64,000 nt of DNA, taken from Cellvibrio sp. (lineage in GTDB: Bacteria; Pseudomonadota; Gammaproteobacteria; Pseudomonadales; Cellvibrionaceae). Location: positions 486,501 to 550,500 of the forward strand of contig JADJRD010000003.1 in assembly GCA_016712405.1 (NCBI GenBank), given 5' to 3'. The position numbers and the translations under genes are program-made. The notes under the pieces were generated by a model. That model was given only the letters and a program-made list of their open reading frames with translations. It did not search any database and was not told the DNA's origin. This document shows, in pieces, positions 36,637-45,596 of the stretch (within the stretch, counting starts at the first letter, position 1; each line of letters opens with the position of its first letter).

Positions 36637-37194
36637 ATGCAACGTCTAGCTACAAAATTTCGCTGGCTATTTTTGTTCGCCGGAATCATGGTTGCAGCCT
36701 ATTTTTTTAACTGGACGTTTAATGGAGCATTAAATCAATGGGGTTTAATGCCGCGGCAATTGGATTCACTCACAGGCATTTATACGGCGCCGTTTCTTCA
36801 TGCCAGCTTGGCTCACCTGATTAATAATTTGGTCGGCCTTTTTATTTTCAGTAGTTTGTTGTTTGTGCATTCATTGCGACATTATCTGTGGAGTAGTTTT
36901 TTTATTATCACCCTCACCGGAATATTGGTTTGGTGCTTTGGTCGTCCTGCATTACATCTAGGTGCAAGTGGCTGGATATTCGGTTTGTGGAGTTTAAGCA
37001 TTGCAACAGCTTGGTTTGATCGCCGCTTTATCAACATTTTAATTGCATTAGTGGTGATATTTTTCTACGGCAGTATGCTCTGGGGTGTTTTGCCGGGTGA
37101 TCCCGCCGTTTCGTTTGAATCCCATCTTTTTGGTGCATTTTCAGGAGTGGTTTTTGCGTTTATTCGTCACAGATTTTTTAAAAATAGACAATAG
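36637..37194 (+). CDS. Rhomboid-family intramembrane serine protease
   Basis: A 185-residue polytopic inner-membrane protein with about six membrane segments. The catalytic dyad is visible: S111 in LHLGASGWIFG and H163 in SFESHLFGAFSG. HASLAHLINN (about 55-64) is the conserved region after the first helix. Rhomboids cleave membrane helices of substrate proteins. It lies 26 bases after the ATPase gene on the same strand, suggesting proteolysis is linked to the membrane machine. The substrate is unknown. Confidence 0.85.
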   Translation: MQRLATKFRWLFLFAGIMVAAYFFNWTFNGALNQWGLMPRQLDSLTGIYTAPFLHASLAHLINNLVGLFIFSSLLFVHSLRHYLWSSFFIITLTGILVWCFGRPALHLGASGWIFGLWSLSIATAWFDRRFINILIALVVIFFYGSMLWGVLPGDPAVSFESHLFGAFSGVVFAFIRHRFFKNRQ

Positions 37195-37202
37195 AGAGTG
37201 AT

Positions 37203-37892
37203 ATGCGGCAGCGAGAATTGGAACAATGGTTAATCACCAGTCTGGAAGATTTCAAATTAAGTCAATCTGAAGCGTTAGAGTTACGTGAGATATTACCGAA
37301 ACTCGTTAATGACGATATTGCCTTTGCTCGCAACAAAGCATTTCAGCTTGCGAGAGAGATTATTCGGATTGGGGGCGATAATGCCGTTGCAACTTTGCTT
37401 TGGCTGGAAAAACTCAATAAAACTATTGATAATTTTCGCCAATCCGAAACCTCTTCCATTGCTGAAGCTCATTTCAGCCCCGGCGAAGATTGTCGTCGGC
37501 AGTTGCTTGATTTATTGGCGGGTGCACGCGAGTCAATCGACATCAGTGTCTTTACTATTTCCGACGATCGTCTTTCAGATGCTATTCTTGTAGCACACAA
37601 GCGCGGAGTGAAAGTCAGGTTAATTACTGACAACGATAAAGCGCGTGATCAAGGCAGTGATATTTTCTACCTGATTGATCTTGGATTGCCGGTGCGTATG
37701 GATGCCAGCGAAAACCATATGCACCATAAATTCGCGGTAATTGACAAAAAAGTTCTCGTAAACGGTAGTTTCAACTGGACGCGGTCCGCGACCGACTACA
37801 ATCAAGAAAATATTTTAGTCACCGACGAACCCAAATTGGTGATGGCTTATTTAAACGAATTTGAAGACCTCTGGAAACAATTTTCAAAATAA
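37203..37892 (+). CDS. Phospholipase D-family protein with one HKD motif
   Basis: A 229-residue PLD-superfamily protein. The single HKD motif is at H174/K176/D181 in HMHHKFAVIDKKVLVNGSFN, followed by FNWTRSATDYNQEN. Single-HKD proteins work as dimers, either as nucleases (Nuc-like) or phosphodiesterases acting on phospholipids. The N-terminal 85 residues are helical and not seen in Nuc; no signal peptide is present. It lies 8 bases after the rhomboid gene. Cytosolic membrane-lipid or nucleic-acid cleavage cannot be told apart from sequence. Confidence 0.82.
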   Translation: MRQRELEQWLITSLEDFKLSQSEALELREILPKLVNDDIAFARNKAFQLAREIIRIGGDNAVATLLWLEKLNKTIDNFRQSETSSIAEAHFSPGEDCRRQLLDLLAGARESIDISVFTISDDRLSDAILVAHKRGVKVRLITDNDKARDQGSDIFYLIDLGLPVRMDASENHMHHKFAVIDKKVLVNGSFNWTRSATDYNQENILVTDEPKLVMAYLNEFEDLWKQFSK

Positions 37893-37906
37893 AAGGTAAA
37901 GCTATT

Positions 37907-38446
37907 ATGTTATGTACCCAGTGTAAAACAACTCAGATGGAACCCAAAGAATTGGAGCAGGGCTTGGTTGCTTCAGTTTGCCCAAATTGTCAGGGAACTT
38001 TGGTTTCATTAATGAATTATCGTTATTGGTTGGATACTCACACCAAAGATGTGTCGGAAGTATCTCAAGTTGAAAATTTGGAAATTTCCGAAAATGAATC
38101 CGCCCATTCTTGCCCGAAATGTTCAAGATTTATGACCAAATTTCAAATAGGCGTTGCATCCAATCACAAATTGGATTTATGTACAGGTTGTGATGAGGCT
38201 TGGCTGGATAAAGGTGAGTGGCGACTGCTTAAACAGTTGGATTTACACAACAAACTTCCCAAAATATTCACAGATGCCTGGCAACGAAATGTTCGCATCA
38301 AGCGTAAAGAAATTGCACTGGATGAACGCCACGAAAAACTATTAGGAAAAGACTCTTTCGCAAAAGTTAAAGAGTTTAAGAGCTGGTTACATCAACAAGA
38401 TAATGCTGATGCAATTAAACAGTATTTAATTACCACTGCTGAATAA
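37907..38446 (+). CDS. Zinc-ribbon protein with TFIIB-type cysteine pairs
   Basis: A 179-residue soluble protein. Four CxxC pairs form two zinc ribbons: LCTQCK and VCPNC at the N-terminus, SCPKC and LCTGCDEAWLDKGEWRLL in the middle. The second has the zf-TFIIB family layout, with the LDKGE motif after the last pair. The C-terminal third is helical and basic. It lies 14 bases after the PLD gene. Function unknown; nucleic-acid or protein binding through zinc is likely. Confidence 0.78.
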   Translation: MLCTQCKTTQMEPKELEQGLVASVCPNCQGTLVSLMNYRYWLDTHTKDVSEVSQVENLEISENESAHSCPKCSRFMTKFQIGVASNHKLDLCTGCDEAWLDKGEWRLLKQLDLHNKLPKIFTDAWQRNVRIKRKEIALDERHEKLLGKDSFAKVKEFKSWLHQQDNADAIKQYLITTAE

Positions 38447-38469
38447 CTTTACTAACCAAGGAGTTTGCT

Positions 38470-38706
38470 ATGAAAGAAGCACGCGATTATTTAGAAATGT
38501 CGTTTCGATCGATTCAATGTTTTTCGAATGATGGAAAATTGGATGCGAATGAACTCGGAAAGATTCTTGAGATTGCTGAGAAAGACGGAAAAATAGATAA
38601 CAACGAAATGCGAGTATTACAAAATATCATCGCACGCATCAAACCTCATGAGGTTAATGATGCGATGCGTGCAAAAATGATGGAAATCAGTGAAAAAATT
38701 GCTTGA
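38470..38706 (+). CDS. Small TerB/EF-hand-like acidic protein
   Basis: A 78-residue helical protein with two similar acidic loops: SNDGKLDANELGKIL and EKDGKIDNNEMRVL. These resemble TerB-domain metal-binding loops and, loosely, EF-hands. It is the last gene of the nine-gene operon, with a good AAGGAG before ATG 38470. A metal-dependent sensor or adaptor role is possible but is inference. The next gene is convergent. Confidence 0.6.
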   Translation: MKEARDYLEMSFRSIQCFSNDGKLDANELGKILEIAEKDGKIDNNEMRVLQNIIARIKPHEVNDAMRAKMMEISEKIA

Positions 38707-39120
38707 TTAGTTCTCTTCAATCTCATCTACATCCACTTGCCCGCTCATTCGGCGGGTAAAGTGTGACCAGCACATGCCGACACAAAGTAATGCAGAAAGC
38801 AAAATTTCGATGACCCAGGCCATGGCAGAGATATTGGTGACACTTAACCAGCCCCAGTAAATAAATAGCCACACCAAACTACCAAACAGTGCGGCGAGAA
38901 CCAGTATGCCAACGAAACCTAATGAGTTGAGTGTGGCTTTGATATAAACCCCCCAGCCAATCAGCAACACAATACCGGCGATGACTATGTAAGGGGTGAT
39001 ATGTGTAATAGTGTTATAGAGCCAATGAAAATAAGAATAGCCGCTGGGGTTGTAGCTGAGTAGCACTAACAATAATGCAAACAAAAATCGTATGGCTATG
39101 CCTGATGCGGTGAGGTTCAT
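38707..39120 (-). CDS. Four-helix membrane protein (DUF6524-like)
   Basis: A 137-residue inner-membrane protein with four hydrophobic helices and an acidic C-terminal tail (DVDEIEEN). The N-terminus, NLTASGIAIRFLFALLLVLL followed by YNPSGYSYFHW, fits DUF6524 proteins as I remember them. Function unknown. Its stop codon directly abuts that of the preceding convergent gene. It starts 21 bases after the GNAT gene's end on the same strand. Confidence 0.55.
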   Translation of the reverse strand: MNLTASGIAIRFLFALLLVLLSYNPSGYSYFHWLYNTITHITPYIVIAGIVLLIGWGVYIKATLNSLGFVGILVLAALFGSLVWLFIYWGWLSVTNISAMAWVIEILLSALLCVGMCWSHFTRRMSGQVDVDEIEEN

Positions 39121-39141
39121 AATAAAATTCCTGTCGGGAGA

Positions 39142-39588
39142 TTAGCGGCCAAAGTATTTTCGGTATTTTACAAAACCAATTTTCGCATCCGGGTCGTAAC
39201 CCATAGCGGTATAAAAATCGCGAGCATTTCTGTTTTCATTGCTGGTGAGCAACATTATTTTTGAACAATTTTGTTGCAAGCAAAAATCTTCAATGTAATC
39301 CATCATGCTTTTACCGACTCCTTCGCGTTGGTATTGTGAATGAACAATAACATTTTCCACAATAGCAAAAGGTTGGTTGTTGAACATCACATCCTGACAT
39401 AAACAGAGCAGCGCGGTGGCGATAATATCACTTCCGTCATCACAGACTAACAAAAAGGTATGGTTGCTTTTAGCAATAGCATCGACGCGTTCGGGTAATA
39501 CAGAAATGGGTGAGTTAGGTACTAACTCTCGATATAGATCAGCAATTAAATCAGAGTCTTCTTTGGTAGCTCTGCGAAATGTGCGCAT
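39142..39588 (-). CDS. GNAT-family N-acetyltransferase
   Basis: A 148-residue acetyltransferase. The acetyl-CoA binding motif is seen as YQREGVGKSMMDYIEDF, followed by SKIMLLTSNENRNARDFYTA and MGYDPD. The substrate cannot be told. It starts 2 bases after the S41 peptidase stop on the minus strand, so both are probably in one transcript. Confidence 0.82.
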   Translation of the reverse strand: MRTFRRATKEDSDLIADLYRELVPNSPISVLPERVDAIAKSNHTFLLVCDDGSDIIATALLCLCQDVMFNNQPFAIVENVIVHSQYQREGVGKSMMDYIEDFCLQQNCSKIMLLTSNENRNARDFYTAMGYDPDAKIGFVKYRKYFGR

Positions 39589-39590
39589 AG

Positions 39591-41138
39591 TTAATCCTGA
39601 ATAGCTGGCGTATTAAAATGTTTTTCGATCTGATTGAAAACCCATGGCTTTAAGAGTTTGTCGTCGTTGATATTACCCTCGTAGATAACGTCGGGTATGT
39701 ATGGCTTGTTGTCTTCACGTTGGCGTTTGTTCGTTTTTATGGGCACCCGAAAAATAAAAGACTCACTGGAGTATTTACTTTGCATGTCCGCAACTTGTGT
39801 GTAAATCGTATCTGCATCGGTCGGTTCGCCAAGATGCAGTAGATTCGGTATTAATTTTGCCCAGTCAACAAAATCCAAACAGGAACTCATACAATGTCTG
39901 TCGGTTATTAGTACTAGCTTCATGTGCGATTTCCAGTTGTCATCAGGTGCTGGCATGTTGTTGTGCTCTGAATTCTCTGCTTGATAGAAGGACTTTTCTC
40001 CTCTATTCAATGCATTTTTCAAGCGAATTAAAAGATCTTGCAACATCAATGTTTGTTCGGATTGTGCGCCTTGAATCGCAATTGTTTTATTGAGCATATA
40101 GTCATATGACCAATAGAATTGCCAACTTACTCGAAATAAACCACTCGAGCCTTGACTTTTAAGCTGGAGATGATTTAAAAAGTAATTCTTCGCTTCAGGA
40201 TCTTTGGAAAATATTGCGCTTAAAATGTCAAATCCATGCGTTGAATTGCCACCTTGATTGCCTCGTGTATCAAGTATTACGGTATTCATTTCATTAATAG
40301 ATAAAAGTTCCGTTAGCAATTGGGTTTGACTTTCTACTGCTTCTGGCGTGTTCAATTGAAAATCACTGACATTAATCCAATGCGTATCTTCATCTAGTCG
40401 GGTTACAAGAGGTAATCGATAAGGTGAGTAGTAGTTTTCTGCTATGTGAGTGGCTTCTATTTCAGAAATCGTAGACCAATATATTGTATAAGTATTGATG
40501 TTGTTATTAATTAAAAAATCACATGTTGCAAATTGTGGTCTATTCAAAATGCCTGTATTCGACAGCATTAAAGTGAGGGCTTTGGCCGAGTAATCCCTCG
40601 CCTTAAGTATGTGCCAGCGTAGATCAAAATAGGGTGAAAAGTGTTGTTTCAATAATTCATCTATCGGTTGTTGGTCGCAGCTTAGAATTTTTGCGTTTTC
40701 GGGCGGATATTGCTCCCCATTTTTTCGATACTGGACGAAATAGCCGTTAGTTTTAGCTGCCAACACGAAACCAGCCCACAAATCTTCTTTTGCATCGATT
40801 TTGCTGTAAGGTCTTTTATCCCAATAGCCGTTCACATGTGGGTCTTGGTAGCCCGCCATATAAAATCGCAATACCGCTGCTTCATCGGCTTCTGTGTGTA
40901 CTTGCAACAATAACTCTCTGGCTTTTTGATATCCATTTTTATGCCAATCAAGAAAAGCGGTTGCATCGGGTTCGAGAATAGCAGGATGCATTTCATTAAT
41001 AGATTTGTGAACGAAATCCAGATGGTACTTGGCCCGGTGTTGCGGACTTAAATAATTAAAATAAACCATAATTATGGCAACGATTACCGCAATAAAAATT
41101 CCTGATGCAATATATCTGCGGTTTCTTAATATGCTCAT
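39591..41138 (-). CDS. Membrane-anchored S41-family peptidase
   Basis: A 515-residue protein with an N-terminal membrane anchor (IFIAVIVAIIMVYF) and an S41/tail-specific-protease-like core in the periplasm. The region NTVILDTRGNQGGN and the serine region LITDRHCMSSCLDF match the family, and LGEPTDADTIYTQ follows. A lysine as catalytic base is not obvious. It overlaps the upstream DUF2288 gene by 4 bases (ATGA-type). A different S41 remnant lies at 26528-26850. Substrate unknown. Confidence 0.72.
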   Translation of the reverse strand: MSILRNRRYIASGIFIAVIVAIIMVYFNYLSPQHRAKYHLDFVHKSINEMHPAILEPDATAFLDWHKNGYQKARELLLQVHTEADEAAVLRFYMAGYQDPHVNGYWDKRPYSKIDAKEDLWAGFVLAAKTNGYFVQYRKNGEQYPPENAKILSCDQQPIDELLKQHFSPYFDLRWHILKARDYSAKALTLMLSNTGILNRPQFATCDFLINNNINTYTIYWSTISEIEATHIAENYYSPYRLPLVTRLDEDTHWINVSDFQLNTPEAVESQTQLLTELLSINEMNTVILDTRGNQGGNSTHGFDILSAIFSKDPEAKNYFLNHLQLKSQGSSGLFRVSWQFYWSYDYMLNKTIAIQGAQSEQTLMLQDLLIRLKNALNRGEKSFYQAENSEHNNMPAPDDNWKSHMKLVLITDRHCMSSCLDFVDWAKLIPNLLHLGEPTDADTIYTQVADMQSKYSSESFIFRVPIKTNKRQREDNKPYIPDVIYEGNINDDKLLKPWVFNQIEKHFNTPAIQD

Positions 41139-41461
41139 AATTTTTTAATTATAGGTTGAACCAAAACCAATGGTTTGATCACAAGCGCCCAAACGACTGC
41201 ATCATCGTCATACCATTGCATGGCTTGTGAATCTTTTACTACATCCAATAGTCCTGATGCCATCCATTGTTTAATTTGCGCAGCATTGTCTTCGGAAATT
41301 TGTGTGGCAACTTGAATTAAATCGAGTGACGCATCCACAAAAATTGCATTGCCTGATGCAAAATATCGTTGCAATTCGTGCCAATAAATTTGTGCGGTTT
41401 CCAGGTTTAGTTTTTGGTTGAGGTCGGTTGACAATTTATTCTCCGATATTGAAATATTCAC
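41135..41461 (-). CDS. DUF2288 protein
   Basis: A 108-residue soluble protein. The pattern NLETAQIYWHELQRYFASGN, then LDLIQVATQISEDNAAQIKQ and a closing WALVIKPLVLVQ, fits DUF2288, a family of unknown function in pseudomonads and relatives. It overlaps the S41 gene start by 4 bases and probably leads that operon. Confidence 0.75.
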   Translation of the reverse strand: MNISISENKLSTDLNQKLNLETAQIYWHELQRYFASGNAIFVDASLDLIQVATQISEDNAAQIKQWMASGLLDVVKDSQAMQWYDDDAVVWALVIKPLVLVQPIIKKL

Positions 41462-41577
41462 CCCCTCCTAACCTTCCTCTTCGCAAGGGGGAGGGACATT
41501 ACTCCCTGTTTATTTAAATACAGAGCGCGATCTGTTCCCTCCCCTTGCGAATGGGAGGGTTAGGGTGGGGTGAAGCT
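41460..41577. repeat. Dispersed GC-rich palindromic repeat, copy 4
   Basis: C-rich and G-rich arms (CACCCCCTCCTAACC and GGTTAGGGTGGGGTG) surround a core with GAGCGCGATCTGTTCCCTCC, sharing the GCGATCTG(C/T)TCCCTC core of copies 1 and 2. It lies just upstream of the DUF2288 ATG and downstream of the HMG-CoA lyase stop. Confidence 0.75.
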
Positions 41578-41578
41578 T

Positions 41579-42481
41579 TTAGATATTTGCTCTTAATGCT
41601 CGCGCCACTCTCGAATTATTTTCCTTATTCAAGGCCAGACTGATTTTTTCGCCTGCCAACATTAATTTCTGCAAATCTACCCCATGTTCTATTTGCAATC
41701 CGTTCAACATATAGACCAGATCTTCTGTTGCGACATTTCCTGTGGCGCCTTTGGCATAAGGGCAACCACCTAATCCTGCGACGGAAGAATCCACAACGGT
41801 AATTCCCATTTCAAGTGATGCAAAAATGTTGGTGAGTGCCTGGCCATAAGTGTCATGCATATGGACAGCTAATTTTTCGATGGCAATATTTTTTGCAACA
41901 ACTTCGATCAGTTGTTTGATTTGTCCTGCTGTGCCTACACCAATGGTGTCGCCCAGTGATATTTCGTAGCAACCCATATCCAATAAGTTTTTTGCGATTT
42001 CTGCGACTTGTTGGAAATCAACCTCGCCGGAATAGGGGCAACCCGCTACGCAAGAAATATATCCGCGAACAGGAATCTGTTTTTCTTTTGCGGCTTGCAT
42101 TACAGGTTCAAAACGTTGAAGGCTTTCGGCGATAGAACAATTAATATTTTTTTGACTGAAAGCTTCTGAAGCAGCAGCAAAGATGGCGACTTCATTGGCA
42201 TTAACTGCAATCGCTCGTTCAAAGCCTTGCAGATTGGGAATTAAGGCTGCATAAGTGATATTGGTTTTGCGTTGAATACCGGCAAAGACTTCGGCGCTGT
42301 CCGCCATTTGTGGAACCCATTTGGGATTCACAAAACTACCAGCTTCTATATAGGTCAATCCCGCAGCAACCAAATTTTCAATCAATGTGATTTTGGTTGC
42401 AGTGGGGATTAATTGTTTTTCGTTTTGTAAACCATCACGCGGGCCAACTTCAACAATTTTGACTTTATGCGGGATAGGCAT
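41579..42481 (-). CDS. mvaB: Hydroxymethylglutaryl-CoA lyase
   Basis: This enzyme cleaves HMG-CoA to acetoacetate and acetyl-CoA, the last step of leucine catabolism. The 300-residue TIM barrel shows VGPRDGLQNE at the first strand, GDTIGVGT, the metal-binding HMHDTYGQALTN, and the family signature SSVAGLGGCPYAKGATGN with the catalytic cysteine. It lies 10 bases after oadB on the same strand; no other leucine-degradation gene is in view. Related lyases (isopropylmalate synthase-like) are excluded by the cysteine signature. Confidence 0.92.
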   Translation of the reverse strand: MPIPHKVKIVEVGPRDGLQNEKQLIPTATKITLIENLVAAGLTYIEAGSFVNPKWVPQMADSAEVFAGIQRKTNITYAALIPNLQGFERAIAVNANEVAIFAAASEAFSQKNINCSIAESLQRFEPVMQAAKEKQIPVRGYISCVAGCPYSGEVDFQQVAEIAKNLLDMGCYEISLGDTIGVGTAGQIKQLIEVVAKNIAIEKLAVHMHDTYGQALTNIFASLEMGITVVDSSVAGLGGCPYAKGATGNVATEDLVYMLNGLQIEHGVDLQKLMLAGEKISLALNKENNSRVARALRANI

Positions 42482-42491
42482 GGTGCATTCA

Positions 42492-43799
42492 TCAAGGTAA
42501 TGACGAAATAATACTAATCATAACGCCTGCAGCTATTGCAGAACCTATCACGCCAGCAACATTTGGCCCCATGGCATGCATCAATAAATAATTTTGTGGA
42601 TTGGCTTGTAATCCCAATTTATTGGAAACGCGTGCTGCCATAGGCACAGCAGAAACGCCCGCAGAACCAATTAACGGATTAACTTTTTCTTTACTGAACA
42701 TATTCATTAATTTCGCCATAAGTACGCCAGCCGCAGTACCTATGCCAAAGGCCACAATGCCGAGCGCGAGAATGCCGAGAGTTTTCGGGTCGAGAAATTT
42801 ATCGGCAGCTAATTTTGAGCCTACAGATAGCCCCAAAAATATTGTAGTGGTATTAATGAGAGCATTTTGGGCTGTGTCGGATAAGCGATCCACCACGCCA
42901 CATTCGCGCATTAAGTTTCCAAAACAAAAACTGCCGATTAGGGGTGCTGCATCTGGTAGAAACAATCCGACTAATATCAACATTACAATCGGAAAAATAA
43001 TTTTTTCGCGTTTGCCAACACTACGCATTTGCTTCATCACTATGCCGCGTTCTGCCTTAGTGGTGAGTGCGCGCATAATAGGCGGTTGAATCAATGGTAC
43101 TAAAGCCATGTAACTATAAGCCGCTACCGCAATGGCCCCAAGTAAATCGGGTGCTAATTTATTGGTGACATAAATTGCTGTCGGGCCATCAGCTCCGCCG
43201 ATAATGCCGATCGCTGCGGCTTCAGCAATAGTAAAATCCAAACCAAAATAACTTAAGCCGATGGCACCCAATACGGTTGTGAAAATTCCAAATTGTGCTG
43301 CTGCACCCAGTAATAACGTTTTGGGATTGGCGAGCAGCGGGCCAAAATCTGTCATGGCGCCTACACCGATAAAAATCAATAATGGCGCTGCTCCACTGGC
43401 AATAGCTGTTTTATAAAATGTGTAGAGCATTCCATCGCTGTAACCTGCCGCTTGTACTAAGTGTAATGCGGTTTGATAAATATTCGGGTCTGCAGCTAAC
43501 AAAGTTTTATAAATTAATGCATCAGAATCGGTGCCAGTTAAACCAGCTAATTGAGCCAGAGCCAAGCCAATTTCCGGTGTGCCGTTTTGCAAGGCTTGTT
43601 CTATTGCAGATAGCGCCATTCCTGCGCCCGGAATATTCGCGAGTAATCCACCGAAACCAATCGGTACTAAGAGCAATGGTTCAAAACCTTTACGGACAGC
43701 AAGAAATAATAATAGTAAACAAATTCCAATCATAATTAATTGGCCGGAATCCATATGGGATATGCCCGTGGATTGCCAAAGCTTTAATAATGTTTCCAT
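42492..43799 (-). CDS. oadB: Sodium-pumping decarboxylase, beta subunit
   Basis: The membrane subunit of the oxaloacetate-type decarboxylase sodium pump: it decarboxylates carboxybiotin and exports sodium ions. 435 residues with many membrane helices. The conserved GADGPTAIYVTNKLAPDLLG, with its functional aspartate, and the GSAGVSAVPMAARVSNKLG stretch are present. Located between oadA (4 bases upstream) and the HMG-CoA lyase gene. Oxaloacetate or methylmalonyl-CoA specificity is set by the alpha subunit. Confidence 0.92.
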   Translation of the reverse strand: METLLKLWQSTGISHMDSGQLIMIGICLLLLFLAVRKGFEPLLLVPIGFGGLLANIPGAGMALSAIEQALQNGTPEIGLALAQLAGLTGTDSDALIYKTLLAADPNIYQTALHLVQAAGYSDGMLYTFYKTAIASGAAPLLIFIGVGAMTDFGPLLANPKTLLLGAAAQFGIFTTVLGAIGLSYFGLDFTIAEAAAIGIIGGADGPTAIYVTNKLAPDLLGAIAVAAYSYMALVPLIQPPIMRALTTKAERGIVMKQMRSVGKREKIIFPIVMLILVGLFLPDAAPLIGSFCFGNLMRECGVVDRLSDTAQNALINTTTIFLGLSVGSKLAADKFLDPKTLGILALGIVAFGIGTAAGVLMAKLMNMFSKEKVNPLIGSAGVSAVPMAARVSNKLGLQANPQNYLLMHAMGPNVAGVIGSAIAAGVMISIISSLP

Positions 43800-43802
43800 T
43801 TT

Positions 43803-45584
43803 TTATTCTCCTGTTGGCGCAATTGCAAGCAGGGTTTTACCAACGGGAACTATATCGCCATTTTTTACTTCAATACTGGTAATTATGCCGCTACATGGTG
43901 CGCTGATTTGTGTTTCCATTTTCATGGCTTCTAACAGCATCACCAAATCACCTTCTTTAACTTGGTCGCCGGGTTTGATAAATACTTTAATAATATTTCC
44001 CGCCAGTGGTGCTGCTAAAGTTCGTGCTTCAGCAGTTGAGATAGGCTTGAAATTATTTTGTATTGGATTAATGCCGGTGATATCACCGCCATTATTAACT
44101 GTTACCGTAAACTTTTTACCTTCTATCTCAACGGTATAAATTTCTTCACCTGATGGGCTGGTAACCAAGTTAGATTCTTTGCCGGTAGGTGCGGGCTCAA
44201 ATGCGGTTGGGTTATCACGATTTTCTAAAAAACGTAAACCAATTTGTGGGAAAAGGGCATAGGTTAAAACATCATCCAGTGTTTGATCATTGCTCCGTAA
44301 AGCAATTTTGCGCATGGCAGCTTCTTTGCCCAAGGCGTCCGTCAATTCTTCTAATTCTGGTGCGAGATTATCAGCTGGGCGACAAGTGATGGGTAATTCA
44401 CCATCCTCCAATACTTTTGCTTGTAACTCAGCATTCATCGGTGCAGGTGTAACACCGTATTCACCGCGTAAAACCCCTGCCGTTTCCTTGGAGATATTTT
44501 TATAGCGTTCGCCACTCAAAACATTGAGTACTGCCTGAGTGCCAACAATTTGTGAGGTGGGTGTTACCAGTGGAATAAATCCTAAATCTTCACGAACACG
44601 CGGAATTTCTTCCAGCACTTCATCAAAACGTTCAATCGCTCCTTGTTCACGCAACTGGCTTTCCATATTAGTTAACATTCCGCCAGGAACTTGTGCAATT
44701 AAAATACGTGCATCAACACCTTTTAATGAGCCTTCAAATTTTGCGTATTTTTTTCTGACTTCGCGAAAATAAGTGGCAATTTCTTCCAGCAAAATTAAAT
44801 TCAAACCTGTATCGCGATTAGTACCTTCCAATGTTGCAACTAAAGTTTCGGTTGGGCTATGGCCGTAGGTCATGGACATGGATGAAATAGCAGTGTCGAC
44901 ATTGTCTATGCCCGCTTCCACACATTTTAAAATAGTGGCGTGGGCCAAGCCGGTAGTGGCGTGGCATTGCATGTGAATCGGAATATCGCATTCTTCTTTT
45001 AAACGTTTGACCAATTTAAAACCGTCATAAGGTTTCAATAGTCCGGCCATATCTTTAATGCAAATTGAATCCGCGCCCATATCTTCAATTTGTTTAGCGA
45101 GGCTGATCCATGTATCCAGGTTGTGTACTGGGCTGAGTGTATAAGACAGGGTGCCCTGTGCATGTTTTCCCTGACGTTTGACCGCTTTCATCGCCGTTTC
45201 AATATTGCGCATGTCATTCATGGCATCGAATACGCGAAACACATCTACACCACTGATCGCGGCGCGTTCTACAAAGGTTTCTACAACATCATCCGCGTAA
45301 TGGCGATAACCCAATAAATTTTGCCCTCGTAGCAACATTTGTTGCGGCGTTTTCGGCATGGCTTTTTTTAATTCGCGAATGCGATCCCAAGGGTCTTCAC
45401 CTAAATAACGAATGCAGGCATCAAAGGTGGCACCGCCCCAGGATTCCAGTGACCAAAAACCAACGGTATCCAGTTTTGTTGCAATTGGCAGCATGTCGTC
45501 GATACGCATGCGGGTTGCAAAGAGTGATTGATGCGCATCGCGCAACACTAACTCGGTAATACCGAGGGGGTTATTATTAGTCAT
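43803..45584 (-). CDS. oadA: Oxaloacetate decarboxylase, alpha subunit
   Basis: The biotin-containing carboxyltransferase subunit that transfers the carboxyl of oxaloacetate to biotin. 593 residues. The catalytic TIM barrel starts LRDAHQSLFATRMR, the metal site includes HMQCHATTG, and a C-terminal biotinyl domain carries the biotinylated lysine near K555 in LLEAMKMETQ. With oadG and oadB adjacent, this is a sodium pump rather than a soluble pyruvate carboxylase subunit. The order G-A-B is the usual one. Confidence 0.93.
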   Translation of the reverse strand: MTNNNPLGITELVLRDAHQSLFATRMRIDDMLPIATKLDTVGFWSLESWGGATFDACIRYLGEDPWDRIRELKKAMPKTPQQMLLRGQNLLGYRHYADDVVETFVERAAISGVDVFRVFDAMNDMRNIETAMKAVKRQGKHAQGTLSYTLSPVHNLDTWISLAKQIEDMGADSICIKDMAGLLKPYDGFKLVKRLKEECDIPIHMQCHATTGLAHATILKCVEAGIDNVDTAISSMSMTYGHSPTETLVATLEGTNRDTGLNLILLEEIATYFREVRKKYAKFEGSLKGVDARILIAQVPGGMLTNMESQLREQGAIERFDEVLEEIPRVREDLGFIPLVTPTSQIVGTQAVLNVLSGERYKNISKETAGVLRGEYGVTPAPMNAELQAKVLEDGELPITCRPADNLAPELEELTDALGKEAAMRKIALRSNDQTLDDVLTYALFPQIGLRFLENRDNPTAFEPAPTGKESNLVTSPSGEEIYTVEIEGKKFTVTVNNGGDITGINPIQNNFKPISTAEARTLAAPLAGNIIKVFIKPGDQVKEGDLVMLLEAMKMETQISAPCSGIITSIEVKNGDIVPVGKTLLAIAPTGE

Positions 45585-45596
45585 GAAAAACTCCGA

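Noticed and set aside
43803..45584. Pyruvate carboxylase subunit B instead of OadA
   Set aside because: The neighbours oadG and oadB encode the membrane parts of the sodium pump.
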